NCBI GenBank assembly: GCA_026545765.1
Contig: CM048842.1
Location: forward strand, 46,509,431 to 46,573,430
Direction: 5' to 3'
Length of the DNA stretch: 64,000 nt
Source: Plantago major
Taxonomy: Eukaryota; Streptophyta; Magnoliopsida; Lamiales; Plantaginaceae
Shown here: in pieces, positions 31,557 through 44,252 of the stretch
Numbering within the stretch: position 1 is the first letter of the stretch
Layout: the number at the start of each line of letters is the position of its first letter
Made by a program: the position numbers and the translations under genes
Notes under the pieces: model-generated
Seen by the model: the letters and a program-made list of their open reading frames with translations, nothing else
What the model was told of the DNA's origin: nothing
Database searches by the model: none

Positions 31557-34500
31557 AGTAATCAGCCCAGTGATCTTCATCCTCTTGTACATTCTCATCG
31601 ATTGTATCGAGTCCAGCAACCATCTCAGAGATTGGTTTCTTTCCTTTTTGGGAGGAGGATGGTACTTCTTTTGAAGATGATGCAGCCTTAGCATCATGCT
31701 TATCTTCAGATACTTCTTCAGTATCGAGTTCTTTAGTGAGAGCATTTACAGCATACTGTAGCTCTTTAACCTCAGAGTAAGCAATCGTCTGTTGCAGATA
31801 TTGATCTTGTAGTTGATCAAGCTTGTCTCTGGATCTAGCTATCTGGTCTTCCAGTTGAAGATGGAGCTGTTGTTCTTCTTCTAACAGTTGTCTGAGTTGA
31901 GCAGTTCTGGATTGAGTATTCAGCATTTTCTGAGCAATTTCCTCAGAATCATCAACTACTTGTTCAGTAATATCTTTGTGTTGGGAAGATGGATGAGTCG
32001 ACCTTTGAGGAGATGGAGACGGAGATTTCTGTAAAGTCTTCTCAGTGTGCTTTTCAGCAGCTGAGGCATTGTTTCGTTGTGAAATTCCTCCGGTCCCTGC
32101 TGCAGGGGTATCATCATCATCCTTTTTGTCTGTATCATCCATTTGATGATGGTCAGTGGGAGGTTCATCGAAGTCGTTCTCGTTGATCTCTTCCTCCTCG
32201 TCATCTTCATATACAAGATTGATCACTTCAGGGATAGTGATCTTCTGCCCATTAACCTCTTCTTGTTCAGAAGGTATAAATTGTAGAGTCCCATCTGTAA
32301 TCTTGTCTGACCATCTGCCTGTTCAAAGGCTTTTATCAAACTATGCGCCACTTCTCTCGAGAAATCCTTATGCAATAGGGTCGCAACTGTATACTGTTCT
32401 GTAGGGAACATTGCACGGATGTAAGTCTCCAAGTCAAGAGCTCGTGCTCGTCTGGTTGGCTGATCTGTGATTCTCAATATTTCAGAGAGATTAGAGCACC
32501 TTAACTTCTGCCATTTCTTGAAGCATTGGATGTGCTTTGGCAGTGTGTGAGCCTTGAAGAAGGGAAGTAGGTCCCTTTTCTCATCAACGGGAACCTGCTT
32601 TGCACTTGTTTGAGCCTGAAAGAAAGAGTTTTGAGTGAGCTTCAAAACTTTTGTAGATATCTGAGTAGAGGTGTGGTTTAGTTTCTGGGTTACCTGATTA
32701 TGAACATCAGACTCAGATACTTATACCACTGAGACAAGGGGTGTCTCAGATATCTTGTTGTGAGGTGGAGACTTGGATGTCTGGTCCTCATCAACCTTTC
32801 TTTCTTGAACCTGAGAATTAAAAATAATGCAATACTTAGAAAATTGTTTGAAATAATTTGTGCAATTTTGCTTTAATGGTTTCTGATTTTGCTACTTACT
32901 TCCTCAATAGGAAGCTCAGAGTCATTTTTCTCAGAAACTCTGTCAGTTTCTGGTATTCTTTCAGGTGATGTTGCCTTGGGGGCTTCATCAATTTCCATTG
33001 ATGCAGGGGATGTCGCAACTTTGTCCCCATGCATTTCTACTTCTGAGGGAGCCTGTGAGTAGAAAGTATTGAATAAATTAGAAGAAGTTTAAGATATCCC
33101 ATGGTGAAGAATACTTATCACTGATTTTTCATATACCTTCATGCTAGAAGGCTCAATGATGTGTTCTTCAGAAACCTTGTCGGTTTCTGGGTTCTTTTCT
33201 GGCATTTCTGCCTTCCCTTCTTCTTTCTTTGTTGGAGCCTATTAGTAACATTTGCTCAAAAGATTAAGCACATAACCATTTGACTGAAAAATGCTATCTT
33301 AAGAATCATTTTATTACCTGTGGCACAGGCTCAGATTTCTTAAGAGGCGAGGTTGAGAGTACCTCCTTCTCAGTTTCTGAGGCAAGCTTTCCAGCTTCCT
33401 CTTGTTTCTGTGTTTCTAACTCAGCCTGTAACAAAGAAACTTTATGAGTAACTTTATGAACATTCAAATACCTGAGTAATTTCAGGCTGATTGGTCTCTG
33501 GAACTTGTGACCCTTCTATACTTTGGTCCTCTTGTTCCAGTGCGGCTTCTTTGTTTGAAGTTTTAGGTACTTCATACCTTTCCTGAGTATGCAGCTCAGT
33601 TTCCTCCCCTAGTTGATCATTCTGAGTAGATGTCTCAGTTTGATCCCTCTCACGGAGTTGGGGAACCTGCTCTTTTGCAGGATTTTCTTCAGCATATTGT
33701 AGAGCTGGTAATTCGAAATGGAGTTCATTTACCATTTCATCAACCACTTGTGGCTGTTGTGGTTGTTGTGGTTGTCTGGAAGCAGAAGATTGATCAGTGG
33801 AGCGTTCTTCCAGATTTTTAGACATGGCATTCTCATCATCATCAGCCAGTACTAAATTACCACTCATCAGGGCTTCTTGTAGTTGAGCAAAAGAAACTGT
33901 CCCTGATGATGTGTTTGCACCAACAACCTTTGCTATAGGTGCTTGTTCAGCAACCTGAGGTGTAGGTTCTTCTTCAGATACCTTATCACCAGTTACTATT
34001 GCAGTAACCTTAGCCCTCTTTGTTCTTTCTAGGACTTGAGAGATGACTAGTTTATCTTCTTCATCATCAGAGCTCTCATCAGCATTAGGAAATGATTGGT
34101 CCATTACTCCTGCGATTTCTGCATATAGGGCTTGGTGCTCTTCACCTGTCTTGCCAGCATTAATGAGTTCATCAGCAAGGCTTTCTGTGATAGTCTTCAC
34201 ATTTCTAAAAGCACTTTCTCTTGCTAAGTCTACTTGTGCAGTAGTTGATGACTCTTTTGCAGCATTGATGAGTTCATCTGCATTGATAAGTTCATCGGCA
34301 AGGTCTGCAGATATCTGGGAATCGACAACCTCGATGGGTGTGTCTTCTGTTTTGCCAGCAGACTTCTTCCTTGAAGTTCTGGGATTCTTGGTCGCAACCT
34401 TTTCCTCAGATACCTTTTTAGACTTTCGCTTCTTAGAACCTTTCGGAGACCCAGTAACCTTTTTCATCATGTTCGTATACTCATATTTGTAGAGTAGGTT

Positions 34501-35382
34501 ACTGTTAGCTATTTCAGCCGTCTCTCTGAGCTCAATGCCAAGCTTCTCTAGCAAGTAGCATATCTTCAGACCATAGCCTACTGTGGCCTTTGGCTCAGCT
34601 AGTCCTTTGTCAATTTTAGGCTCGAAGCCTTGAATCTTCTTCACAAACTTCATGAAGGCGTACTTTCCCCTGTTAAAAGGGTTTTCCAGCCTTCTGTCTT
34701 GTTGAGTCAGTAAGAACATCATGATCCATCATTCTTGGCTTATCTGGTCAGCACCTCCTTGTAGACCATCAAAGCATCTGTGAAGAATGCACGCCAATAC
34801 ATCCCAGTGAACTATCAGATGTCTGGTTCGGATGTCAGCAAGCTTGAACTCAGTGGGTGTATCTAATTTTTCAAGATCACACACATCACTGTACAACTGT
34901 TTAACACCTTCAAGGAGATCATCATCCTTGGTGTTTATTTCAAAATCCTTTCCAAGATTTTGAAACTCGAACAACTTGCAGAAAGTTGTCAAGTTCAGAA
35001 GGATTTCCTTTCCTTGGACTGAAGTTTTGACAGACACTATTGCATTGCCTTCAGAAACACAGGAAATTATCCTGGAATTATTGTAGAATTCCAACACATC
35101 GAGTGATGAAATTCCACTTGGGCGAGCAGATAGAAAACCCTTGATTTGTGCCTTTTCAAGCATGTCAAGAATTAGCTTTATGTCGACTTGGTTCTCTATT
35201 GCAGCCGTGAGGTATTCCTCAACCATGGCACCTCCCCAAATCATTCTGTGAGTTGAAGTCCAATGGTCAGGATTAAAATCTCCTACCAGTCGGTTGTTCA
35301 CAATAACCAACTCTGGTGCTTGCTTTTCAGCAGTACCAGTGGAGGATTGAGATTTTTGTGTAGTATAATTCTTGGGAGCCAT
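31552..35382 (-). pseudogene. N-terminal and middle part of the 3' gene of element B (right of G1)
   Basis: The ATG at 35382 (MAPKNYTTQKSQ) opens an N-terminal domain to about 34729, where a TGA replaces a Trp codon. The frame then continues from 34722 through the basic region near 34440-34340 (KGSKKRKSKK, KNPRTSRKKSAGK) to the first donor site near 33472. Exons beginning AELET, APTK, APSE, VQER and AQTS follow with the same splice borders as in the other copies. The last exon reaches 31557 and is cut by G1. This is the best preserved N-terminal half of the four copies. It is rich in Glu, Gln and Ser with no membrane segment, and its role is unknown. Confidence 0.78.
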
Positions 35383-35562
35383 CTCTTTATATAGTATAAG
35401 GAATTGGATTGGTGTTTGAGAGAGATTTGATTCAGTGATTCTTTGCAGAAAAACTTAATCTTGATTTATAGAGATTGAAGAGAGGTTTGCAGAGTGATTT
35501 TGCTATTCTTGTGCAAGATGAGTTTTCAGGTTAGGTGAAAGTGATTTCTTTTGCCAAAATCC

Positions 35563-35572
35563 TATATATATA
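35563..35572 (-). promoter_or_regulatory. Internal TATA box for the 3' gene (element B)
   Basis: TATATATATA lies about 180 bp upstream of the ATG at 35382 on the minus strand. It is conserved in all copies. Confidence 0.6.
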
Positions 35573-36064
35573 GCAATAGAATCTCAACAGACAAATACAT
35601 ACAAATTGATTTTGTGTGTATGTATCTGTGATTTGCAAGCAGGCGCGAGCAAAAGCTAGTTCTGCATTAAATGCAAAGTGGGCTTTGTCGGAATTTTTAC
35701 AGTCCACTATTTACTGTGAATTAATTTCCACCGTGCAGATCAAACACTCAATTTCATCAAGGGTCACCATTGCTTCTTCATCAATGATCACAATCAACAA
35801 ATGTAATTGTGCCCTTTTAATGAATTTTGGCTATTAGCTATCTGAATCACGTTTTTGTTTGACCAAGAACACTGTTTGCATCTGAATCTGTCTTATACTC
35901 AGGATTTGTCCAAGTTTTTCAAAAGATAGAAATGATGCATATTTCAAGAGAGTAGTTGACTGCAGATAGTTACACTATTCTCTGTTGTGTTCCCTTTTTA
36001 TCGAGTGATCCAGATATCTGAGTTCCGGTCTCAGAAATCTTTAAGCTGACTTTTTGCTCTTTAG
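35573..36064 (-). other. Upstream region of the 3' gene, element B
   Basis: Non-coding sequence conserved with A, C and D lies between the minisatellite and the TATA box. No ORF is shared among copies. Confidence 0.5.
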
Positions 36065-36215
36065 ACATTGACTTCTGGATACCCGTTCCAGAGTCCTCTT
36101 TTCTGGATTCCTATTCCAGATACCTCTTCTCTGGATACCCGTTCCAGATTTCTCTTTTCTGGATGCCCGTTCCAGATATCTCTTTTCTGGATACCCGTTC
36201 CAGATACCTGAACTT
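36065..36215 (-). repeat. Hairpin minisatellite after pol (element B)
   Basis: About five units on the GGATACCCGTTCCAGATATC theme (plus strand), each with a TCTGGA...TCCAGA stem. The RNase H stop codon is changed to GGA, so the pol frame runs into the array and gains about 48 residues of repeat-encoded protein. Confidence 0.78.
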
Positions 36216-39200
36216 TTTCCGTTCGAAGGTAGTTCCAATAGTCCAAGACTATGTCTTAAGGCTAAGAATCTACTTTCTTGTAGTGGCTTAGTGAAGATAT
36301 CTACAAGTTGGTCTTCAGTGCCAATCTTGAGTATCTCTATATTGCCTTTTTCAACATGCTCTCTAATGAAGTGATGTCTAACATCAATGTGCTTTGTTCT
36401 GGCATGAAACTTAGGATTCTGCGTAATCTCAATAGCACTTGTGTTGTCACATAAAATAGGAGTTTTCTCTTCATTGAGTCCATAGTCTTTAAGTTGTTGT
36501 TGAATCCACAGAATTTGTGTTGCACAACAACCAGCAACAATATATTCAGCCTCTGTGGTAGAAGTTGCAATTGAGTTTTGCTTCTTACTAAACCACGAGA
36601 TAAGTCTTGTACCTAGAAACTGACAAGTTCCTGAGGTGCTTTTCCTATCAAGCAGTGATCCAGCATAAGCAGCATCTGAGTAACCAGCTAAACTCAATCC
36701 ACTTTCTTTAGGATACCACAAACCTACATCTACTGTACCTTTGATGTACCTTAATATTTTCATAGCAATGTTGTAGTGTGATTGCATTGGATTTATCTGA
36801 AATCTAGCACACACTCCAACGGCATATAGAATATCAGGTCTACTTGCAGTAAGGTAAAGTAGTGAACCAATCAATTTCCTATACTTATGTTCTTCAACAC
36901 TCTTATCTGATTCAGTATAGGTCATTTTGGTTCCAATGCTCTTAGCTATCTTAGAATTCTTTTCAGAAGGCTTTAGATTCAATTTTGTGAGCATATCTTT
37001 TGCATACTTTGTTTGACTGATGAATATTCCATCATTGAGTTGCTTGACTTACAATCCTAGGAAGTAGTTCAATTCTCCCATCATGCTCATCTCAAACTTA
37101 CTTTTCATGAGATTTGCAAAGTCATCACAAAGTTGCTTGTCCTTAGATCCAAATATAATGTCATCAACATATACTTGAACTAAGAGTAGTTTCCCGTCAT
37201 GATTCAAGGTAAATAAAGTTTTATCAACTTCACCTTTCTTGAAACCACTTTCCAGAAGGTATTTGGCCAAAGTGTCATACCACGCTCTTGGAGCCTATTT
37301 CAGTCCATATAGAGCTTTCTGTAGTTTATAGACCATTCTACTTTCTGAGGAAACTTCAAACCCAGGTGGTTGCTTAACATAGACTTCCTCTGCAAGTTCA
37401 CCATTTAAGAATGCACTCTTGACATCCATCTGATAAACTTTAAAATCATTATGAGCTGCAAAGGCCAAAAAGAGTCTTATTGCATCCAATCTGGCAACTG
37501 GTGCATATGACTCATCAAAATCTAGACCTTCAGTCTGGGTAAATCCCTTGGCAACCAATCTTGCTTTGTTTCTGGTTATTTCACCAGATTCATTCATTTT
37601 GTTTCTGAAAACACATTTTGTTCCAATCACAGATATTCCTTCTATAAATGGAACTAATTTCCAGACTTCGTTTCTCTCAAATTGATCCAATTCTTCTTGC
37701 ATCGCAGAGATCCAGTCTTGGTCTCCTAATGCTGCTTCTATAGTTTTAGGTTCAATGTTTGAGATAAAACATCCAAAGAGTGAACTAGCATTTTCAGCTA
37801 TCGCTCTCCTAGTCCTAACACCTTGACTAATTGGTCGAATTACATCTTTTGTAGGATGATCCTTGATCCATCTCATCATAGGTTTAGTGCTAGTAGGTTC
37901 GGCATCAAAGTGATCTGAATGTGAATCACTATGATTAAGACTTGATACTTTTTCAGTATCTAAGACATTTTGCTCCTTAGAAGAGTGATTAATGTCTAAC
38001 ACTTGTTCAGTGTTTGAGCTATCTAGAACATATCTTTCAGAGAGATTATTTCCAGAGATAGCTTCATGATGAATATCTTCAGTTTCCATTTATGGAAGTT
38101 GCATAGGAAATTCTTCATCATGTTTGTGAGTCATCTGGTTGTTACTAGGCAATTCATGCTTTTCTACGTCAGAGTCGTCCTCACTTTCCACAATGATGTT
38201 TTTCCTTTTTGAGAGTTCTTTTTCAGAATCCTTTACCATTAGTTCTTTGAACTTTTCTTACTTCCTTCATAGAATACAACATGAACTGTTTCTTCAATCT
38301 TCTTTGTTCTTTTGTTGTAAATTCTGTAAGCTTTGCTATTCATAGAATAACCAAGAAATACACCTTCATCTACCTTTGGTTGAATTGTTCTCAGATACTC
38401 TTTTCCGTTGTTAAGAATAAAACATTTACAACCAAACACTTTCAGATGTTTAATATTAGGGGGTCTACCAATCAAGATTTCATAAGGAGTCTTATCATGG
38501 TGTTTGTTTATCAAACATCTGTTTTGAGTGTAGCAGGCTGTGTATACAGCTTCAACCCAATAAACTTCACTTATTTCAGTGTCAGCTAGCATTGTCCTTG
38601 CTGCTTCTTTAAGGGTTCTGTTTTTCCTTTTTGCAACACCATTTTGTTGAGGTGTTCTTACAGAGGAAAGTTGGTGTTGTATACCTTTGCAGGTACAAAA
38701 CTCTTTTATGTACTGGTTGACAAACTCAGTACCATGGTCTGTTCTGATTGCAGATACCTTGTCATTTTTCATGACTTCAAGCTTTTTCAGCAAGTTTGGT
38801 ATCTCCACCCTAGCATCAGATTTGTGATTCAGAAAAACAACCCAAGTGAATCTTGAGAAGTCATCTATAACAACCAGACCATACTTCTTTCCTGCATAAC
38901 TAGTTACAGATGATTCAAAAATCTCCATATGTAGAAGTTGCAGTGGTCTAACACTAGAGTGTCTAGTTTTGGACTTGAAAGATATTTTGGATTGTTTCCC
39001 CATCTGACAGGCAGAACAGATACCATCCTTTCTGAAAGATGTTTTGGGAAGGCCAACCACTAATTCTTTCTTGGCAAGTTTGTTCAGAGTTTTGAAATTC
39101 AAGTGACTCATTCTTTTGTGCCATAACCAATGCTCTTCTGTGTGACCAGATTGACTCACTAAGAGACATTCTTCAGTTGTGGCAGAAGCCCAATCGGTAA

Positions 39201-39570
39201 CATAAAGACTTCCTTTCTGCCGAGCAACCAAGACTGTCTGCTTTGACTCATTGTCAATAAGTTTGCAGTACTTTGCTTTGAATTTCACAGTAAAACCTTT
39301 GTCTGCAAACTGGCTCATGCTAAATAGATTATATTTCAAATCCTTAACATGTAATACGTCAGTGATTGTTAAAGATCCCAATTTGACGTTTCCAAATCCC
39401 AGAGAGGGATTTAATTCTCCTCCAACAAACCTGATATCTGGTCCTGTGTTGCAAGCTTTGTAATCGATCAGATTTGCTTTGTCTCCTATCATGTGCTTTT
39501 CGCATCCACTATCAAATAGCCATTGTGCTTTAGTCCAAGAAGCATTCTGCACACAACTAGAAACAGGAGA
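36203..39570 (-). pseudogene. pol: pol of element B
   Basis: The protease motif DSGCEKHM lies near 39510 with an intact DSG. The integrase finger reads WHKRMSHLNF plus CSACQMGK. The catalytic core is damaged: the first Asp is Glu (HMEIFES) and the catalytic Glu is Lys (GVAKRKN), so integrase should be inactive. RT has its YVDD box at 37171-37160. Stops interrupt at about 38239, 37297 (CAG to TAG) and 37049 (CAA to TAA). RNase H runs from about 36700 to 36235 and is open. Pol follows gag in the same frame after a TAA codon. Confidence 0.9.
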
Positions 39571-42083
39571 TTAGGTTCTCAATTTGAAGTTGGAACCATC
39601 AGGACTAAACAATCTTCCAGTAGGAATCCATTTTTGAATGAATTTCCTTGGAACATTCGTTCGTCTGATAGGAACATAAGGATGAATTCTAGTTCAATGA
39701 CTATCATTATTAAGAATTATTTTCTTCCTTGGTGTGCTCCTTGGTGCTCCATTTGGTGCTTTCAGATACCTGTCAGGTTTCTGAGTTTGCTTTTCAGCGA
39801 ACTTAGCTTTCCTAGCCAGATTTCTTCTAGTACTGGCATTCAGATTTTCAGTGGCTTGATTCATCTTCCACTTCTGATAATTGCTTTGAGCAATTCTAGC
39901 CTTTAGCCATCGTTCTGGCTCTAGTTTATATTCATGAGAAAGTTGTTTCCCGATGCCTTTGTAGCCAATACCATTTCGAGCACTTGAGGCTATCTGAGAT
40001 CTTTTCTCAGCAGCTTTGCTAGTCTGTGGTTGGTCTAATTTCTTTCCAAAAAATGTGACATGGGAGAATTTGCCAGCTCCTGCAATTCTTCCCTTTTGAG
40101 AGACATAGCATTGTGGATGTTTACACTTTTCAGTGTTGTGTTTCTTTTCAGAGACATGCCCAACAGTTTTCTTTTTGACCTATTTTTCCCACAAAGGTTT
40201 AATCGCAACTGCCTTTCCTTTGTCAACAATCTTAGTCTTCTGCCCGATACTATAGATTGCATGGGAACCATCTCGCTGAGTACTCACAAATGTTCTTCTT
40301 TCCTTACTCTTATTCAGAGTGGTAGAACAATCTGTCTGTGAATTCAGCCCAAGTCCTTTCTATTCTGAAGGATCTCTTAAGTAAGATTGTACTTCAGTAA
40401 GAGTGTCACTAGCTTTGGCATAAGATTGGAATGATAATTCTTTCTTCTTGAGTTCTTCGTTTTCAGAAAGAAGATCTTCATTTTTCTTTCGCAGATCAGC
40501 CACTGCTTCTTTATGTGACTTTTCAGTCTCAGATATCTGAGCTTTGAGAAATGCATTTTCAGCATCCTTTTTCTCAGATATCTTAACCAGTTGAGAGTTT
40601 TCTTTTGCAAGAAAATTCTTTTCTTCTTCAAGATTTTCGGCTCTAGCTCGGATCATTAGAAATTCTCTTTCATAGATGTCAAGTTCTTTCCTGAGATTTT
40701 CTAGATCTTTTATTTTATCTTCATCACTTTCATAAGTATAACAAGAAGTATGTGTTACCTCATCAGCCATAAGACAGATTTCAATGTTGGAGATATCTGG
40801 ACCGTCAATCTCAGCAACTCCACACATTTCATTCTTCTTGAGGCCGAAGTCGATTATATCGTGAGTAACTCCACATAATTCTGGTGATGGTAAAGTTGAG
40901 TCATCTGAATCATCATCTTCAGAGTCTGTCTCAACGTCTAGAGCATCCAGTTGAGTTTGAATTTTCTTTCTCTCTTCAGTTAGTAAAGCTTTCTGGCTTC
41001 TTCTGAAGATTCTCCTATCTTTCTTGTCACCTGTTTTTAGTTTGTTGAAGGCAGGACAATCCTTCTTGAAGTGACCAGGTTTCTGACAATAGAAACAGAT
41101 ATCTTTACCAATTTCTGCTTCCTCAGTACATGATGATTTCTGCGCTGGCTTGTTCAGCGAGCTTTGCATATTTTTGTACTGGTGATAGTTTGAGCCTAGA
41201 TACTTTTTCAGCTTCTCTTTGGCTTTTCTTCTCTCAATTTCTCGACTGGCATATTTGCTCATTTGCTTTGCAGCAAAAGCATCCTCAGTCTCTTCCTTGA
41301 TTTTCTTCTTTTCAGAAGTTCCTTGAGTAACTAGAGCAACATTCTGCAACTTTTCAGTTGTTTGTTCTCTTTGAGTTGTCTTATAATCAACCGTAGCAAG
41401 ATGAGAAGAGTTCCACTGGAGTGATATTTGGCATTCCTTGGTTAAAATAAAAGAATTTTGTGTGCTCCCAGTTGTGGTTAAGACTTCTGACAATAGTCTT
41501 AATCTTTTCTGACTGGGAGTATCTGTTGCTTTCACCAAGTGCAGCCATATCGCTCATGAGGGTGATAAATCGGAAATCAAGTTCTTCTAGAGTTTTAGTG
41601 GGTCCTTTTTTGAAATTTTGAAATTTCAGCTTGAGAACTTCGAACTTGTTTTCCTTGGTTTTCTCAGTTCCGGCACAGATTTCTTCAATCAGCTGCCAGG
41701 CAACTTTCGCCGTTTTAGCACCCCCACAGTTTACACTGTATGTGCTCAGGTGTTGACCTGATGATGATATTACGAGCTTGACCATCCAGACGATTCCTCT
41801 TGGCATCTTCTGATGTCCAGAGTTCTCTGGGCTTTGGTTCGTAAATAACTTGACCAGTAGATCTCCCACTTGTTGACGCATCAGTTTGTGAAGACCCATC
41901 GCTTTGGTCTCTGTCTCTTCCATTTGAAACCTCCATGACTTGCTTAAGCTGTTGAATGACTATCGGTCCATTCGTTATCACATCGATCATTTCGTCACTT
42001 ATGGCTTCGAGGTGGAGCATCATGTTATTTTTCCATTTCTCGTAGTTCTCTGGTTTGAGAACGGGTGCATCACTCAGAGACAT
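39571..42083 (-). pseudogene. gag: gag of element B
   Basis: The ATG at 42083 begins MSLSDAPVLKPENY. The capsid part is 42083 to about 41390 with one frame change near 41750. The zinc knuckle CFYCQKPGHFKKDC near 41110-41070 is intact C-x2-C-x4-H-x4-C. A coiled coil of about 100 residues (40720-40420) and a basic tail follow, with stops at about 40358, 40180 and 39690. The gag frame ends at TAA 39573-39571, and pol is in the same frame. It is the best reference in the window for reading the damaged gag of A. Confidence 0.88.
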
Positions 42084-42186
42084 ACCTTCACACTTAACAC
42101 ACAAATTAAATAGTCCTCGAAAATTGACAACGTTCCTTCACCTCTCTGGGGATCTAGGTTCAGTGCAGAAGGCTGGTGAACCTCTT

Positions 42187-42198
42187 GCTCTGATACCA
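42187..42198 (-). promoter_or_regulatory. Primer-binding site of element B
   Basis: GCTCTGATACCA is the complement of TGGTATCAGAGC, two bases from the LTR end, as in element A. Confidence 0.92.
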
Positions 42199-42200
42199 CT

Positions 42201-43861
42201 TGTTGGTCCATATAACGGCAAAGTAAAAGACTAGAGGGGGGGGGGGGTGAATAGTCTTTTAAAACTTTTGTCGATAAAAACTATTTCTCAGATATCTGTG
42301 TAGATATCTGATACTTAGATTCAGAGCGCGGAAGACTTAAGATAGATAAGTTCAGAAACAGTTAAAATGTGTGTGTGTGTTGCTGAAATGTAAGTACAGA
42401 AAAGTAAATAACACAGCAAGTATAGTGGTATCTGGAGGTGGCGTAATCCTCTAACTATTCCACTTCGGTCTTCCAAAGACCTAGAATTCAATAGAACAGA
42501 TAATTGAGGTCACCTTACAATAATCCTATTCTAAGATTTCTAAACAAATGGTTCCCAACCAAATGTTCCCCCTGAGTTGTTCCCCGGCTTTCTCAGCCAA
42601 GTACTTCCTATACTCAGAAACCTTTTTGAGCTATTCCCTAGATTCCCAAGCTAAGTACTTCATGTGCTCAATAACCTTGGAGTTATTCCCTAGCTTCCCA
42701 AGCTAAGTACTTCATGTACTCAACGCCAGTTATGGTGTTAGTTTTGGTTTGAGTTGTCAGATGAGCTTCTTTATTAACTTTTCAGTTAATCAGATAGCTC
42801 TGTGAATCAAGTATACTTAATACACTTTTCAATGTATGGTATCTTGTTCTTTTACTGACCAAAGTCTTATGATAGCTGTTCAAGAGAATGAATCTCAGAT
42901 ATTTGATCTTTCGATTCAACTCTTGCACAGATAGCTTTACTTGTTTAGGATCAGGACACTTAGAACTTCAGTGCTACTTAAGATCAAAAGCTATGGTCGC
43001 AACAGTAAGCTTGAGGATAAGTAGTTTGCTTGAGATAGCTTGTAAATGTAAGTTCAGTTGTGTAAGTTCTGTGTGTGTTCTCAAGCTGTCTAAGTGTTGA
43101 TATTTATAGATGAATTTGAGTGTCGTTGAATAGTATCCGTTAGGCTCAAATTCAAACTATCGATATCTGTGTATAGTACTGTAGCAGGTTTGTCTTCTTC
43201 TTCAGAAGCTACCATTGCTTTTGTTCATACATTTATGTCCGTGCATTCAATGCATTGTACTATACTTTTTTTTGTCCTGTAGTGTCAACGGAACTATGCT
43301 TTGTATCAGAGACTTAACTTAATCAGTTCTCTCTGAATTTTGCACGTCCTTATCTTCAACTTCAGATAACAATTTTATTGAAACAACTTTGTTTGCAATA
43401 TATATTTCTTTTTCAGAAATGTGGTTTAAGCTCAAGGTATCTGTGTGTAGATATCTGTGGACACTTTCCTTGTTTTCCAGATAGACCCTTTTGATTTCTC
43501 AGATATCTCTTGTGACACAGTTTGTTATTAAACATATTCGTGTCTTTAAGATATCTGGCCAAGGTATCTGTAAAACTATTTCAGTAATCTTGTGCAGTCT
43601 TCAATTCTTCAATGATGTTGAACTTGTTCTGCGTGGATGTCTTCTTCTTGGTCTTCTCTTCATAAAATAAAAATTACATTTTGAGACCTAACATCCTATA
43701 CAAGATTAACTAGACTATCATACTATGTGGGTTTCCTCTTTTACAATGTTCATGTGAACCAAGAGTACTAATCACCTTTCTGAAACTAAGATAAGTCATC
43801 ATGTTGCTGATCAAAATCTAAACAGATATTCTTAACAAAATATCTAACAAATTTCCTAACA
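42201..43861 (-). repeat. LTR shared by B (as 5' LTR) and C (as 3' LTR)
   Basis: This is a 1661-bp LTR with intact termini. Its left edge abuts the primer site of B, and its right edge abuts the polypurine tract of C. One LTR between two internal regions of the same orientation is the product expected from homologous recombination between LTRs of neighbouring or tandem elements. The minus-strand TATA box is at 43101-43108. Three tandem units lie at about 42580-42730. Confidence 0.9.
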
Positions 43862-43876
43862 AATTTCCCCCTTTTT
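43862..43876 (-). promoter_or_regulatory. Polypurine tract of element C
   Basis: AATTTCCCCCTTTTT is the complement of AAAAAGGGGGAAATT, flush with the LTR. Confidence 0.88.
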
Positions 43877-44252
43877 GATCAGTCAACAATGACTATGTGT
43901 CCTACTACAAATCTGGATGAGTGAACAATCCATCACTTAATCATTTCTTAAGATATTTCAAATCAATCAATTAAATGCAGAAAGTAAACATCAACCAAAT
44001 CACAAGGTGTGATCTTTGCTGACAAGTTATCTTTTATAGAATACTATCTGAGAGTAGGTTCATCGGATAAGTTACAAAGAAGGATTACAGATAACTTTTA
44101 AAACATAATACAATTTAGCTCAGTCAGCAAAAATGCATCAAAAACTACTTAGTGAATTAGGACAACAGGAGTAACCAAGCTCCAAGTAAACATCCTAATA
44201 GACTAGTCTTCAAGACTTCTACTCTTCATGTCTTCAATAGTATTTCTATGGA

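Larger units (their letters stand above)
16111..43861 (-). mobile_element. Element B: Sirevirus-type copia, minus strand, carrying the nested element G1
   Basis: Read on the minus strand: 5' LTR (43861-42201), primer site, gag, pol, minisatellite, 3' gene, then a shortened 3' LTR (16775-16111). G1 is inserted at 17797-31551 and splits the 3' gene. Without G1 the element would be about 14 kb. It is the only copy here apart from A with gag and complete pol domains. Its nonsense changes are mostly C-to-T type (for example CAG to TAG near 37297). The 5' LTR is shared with element C. Confidence 0.88.
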
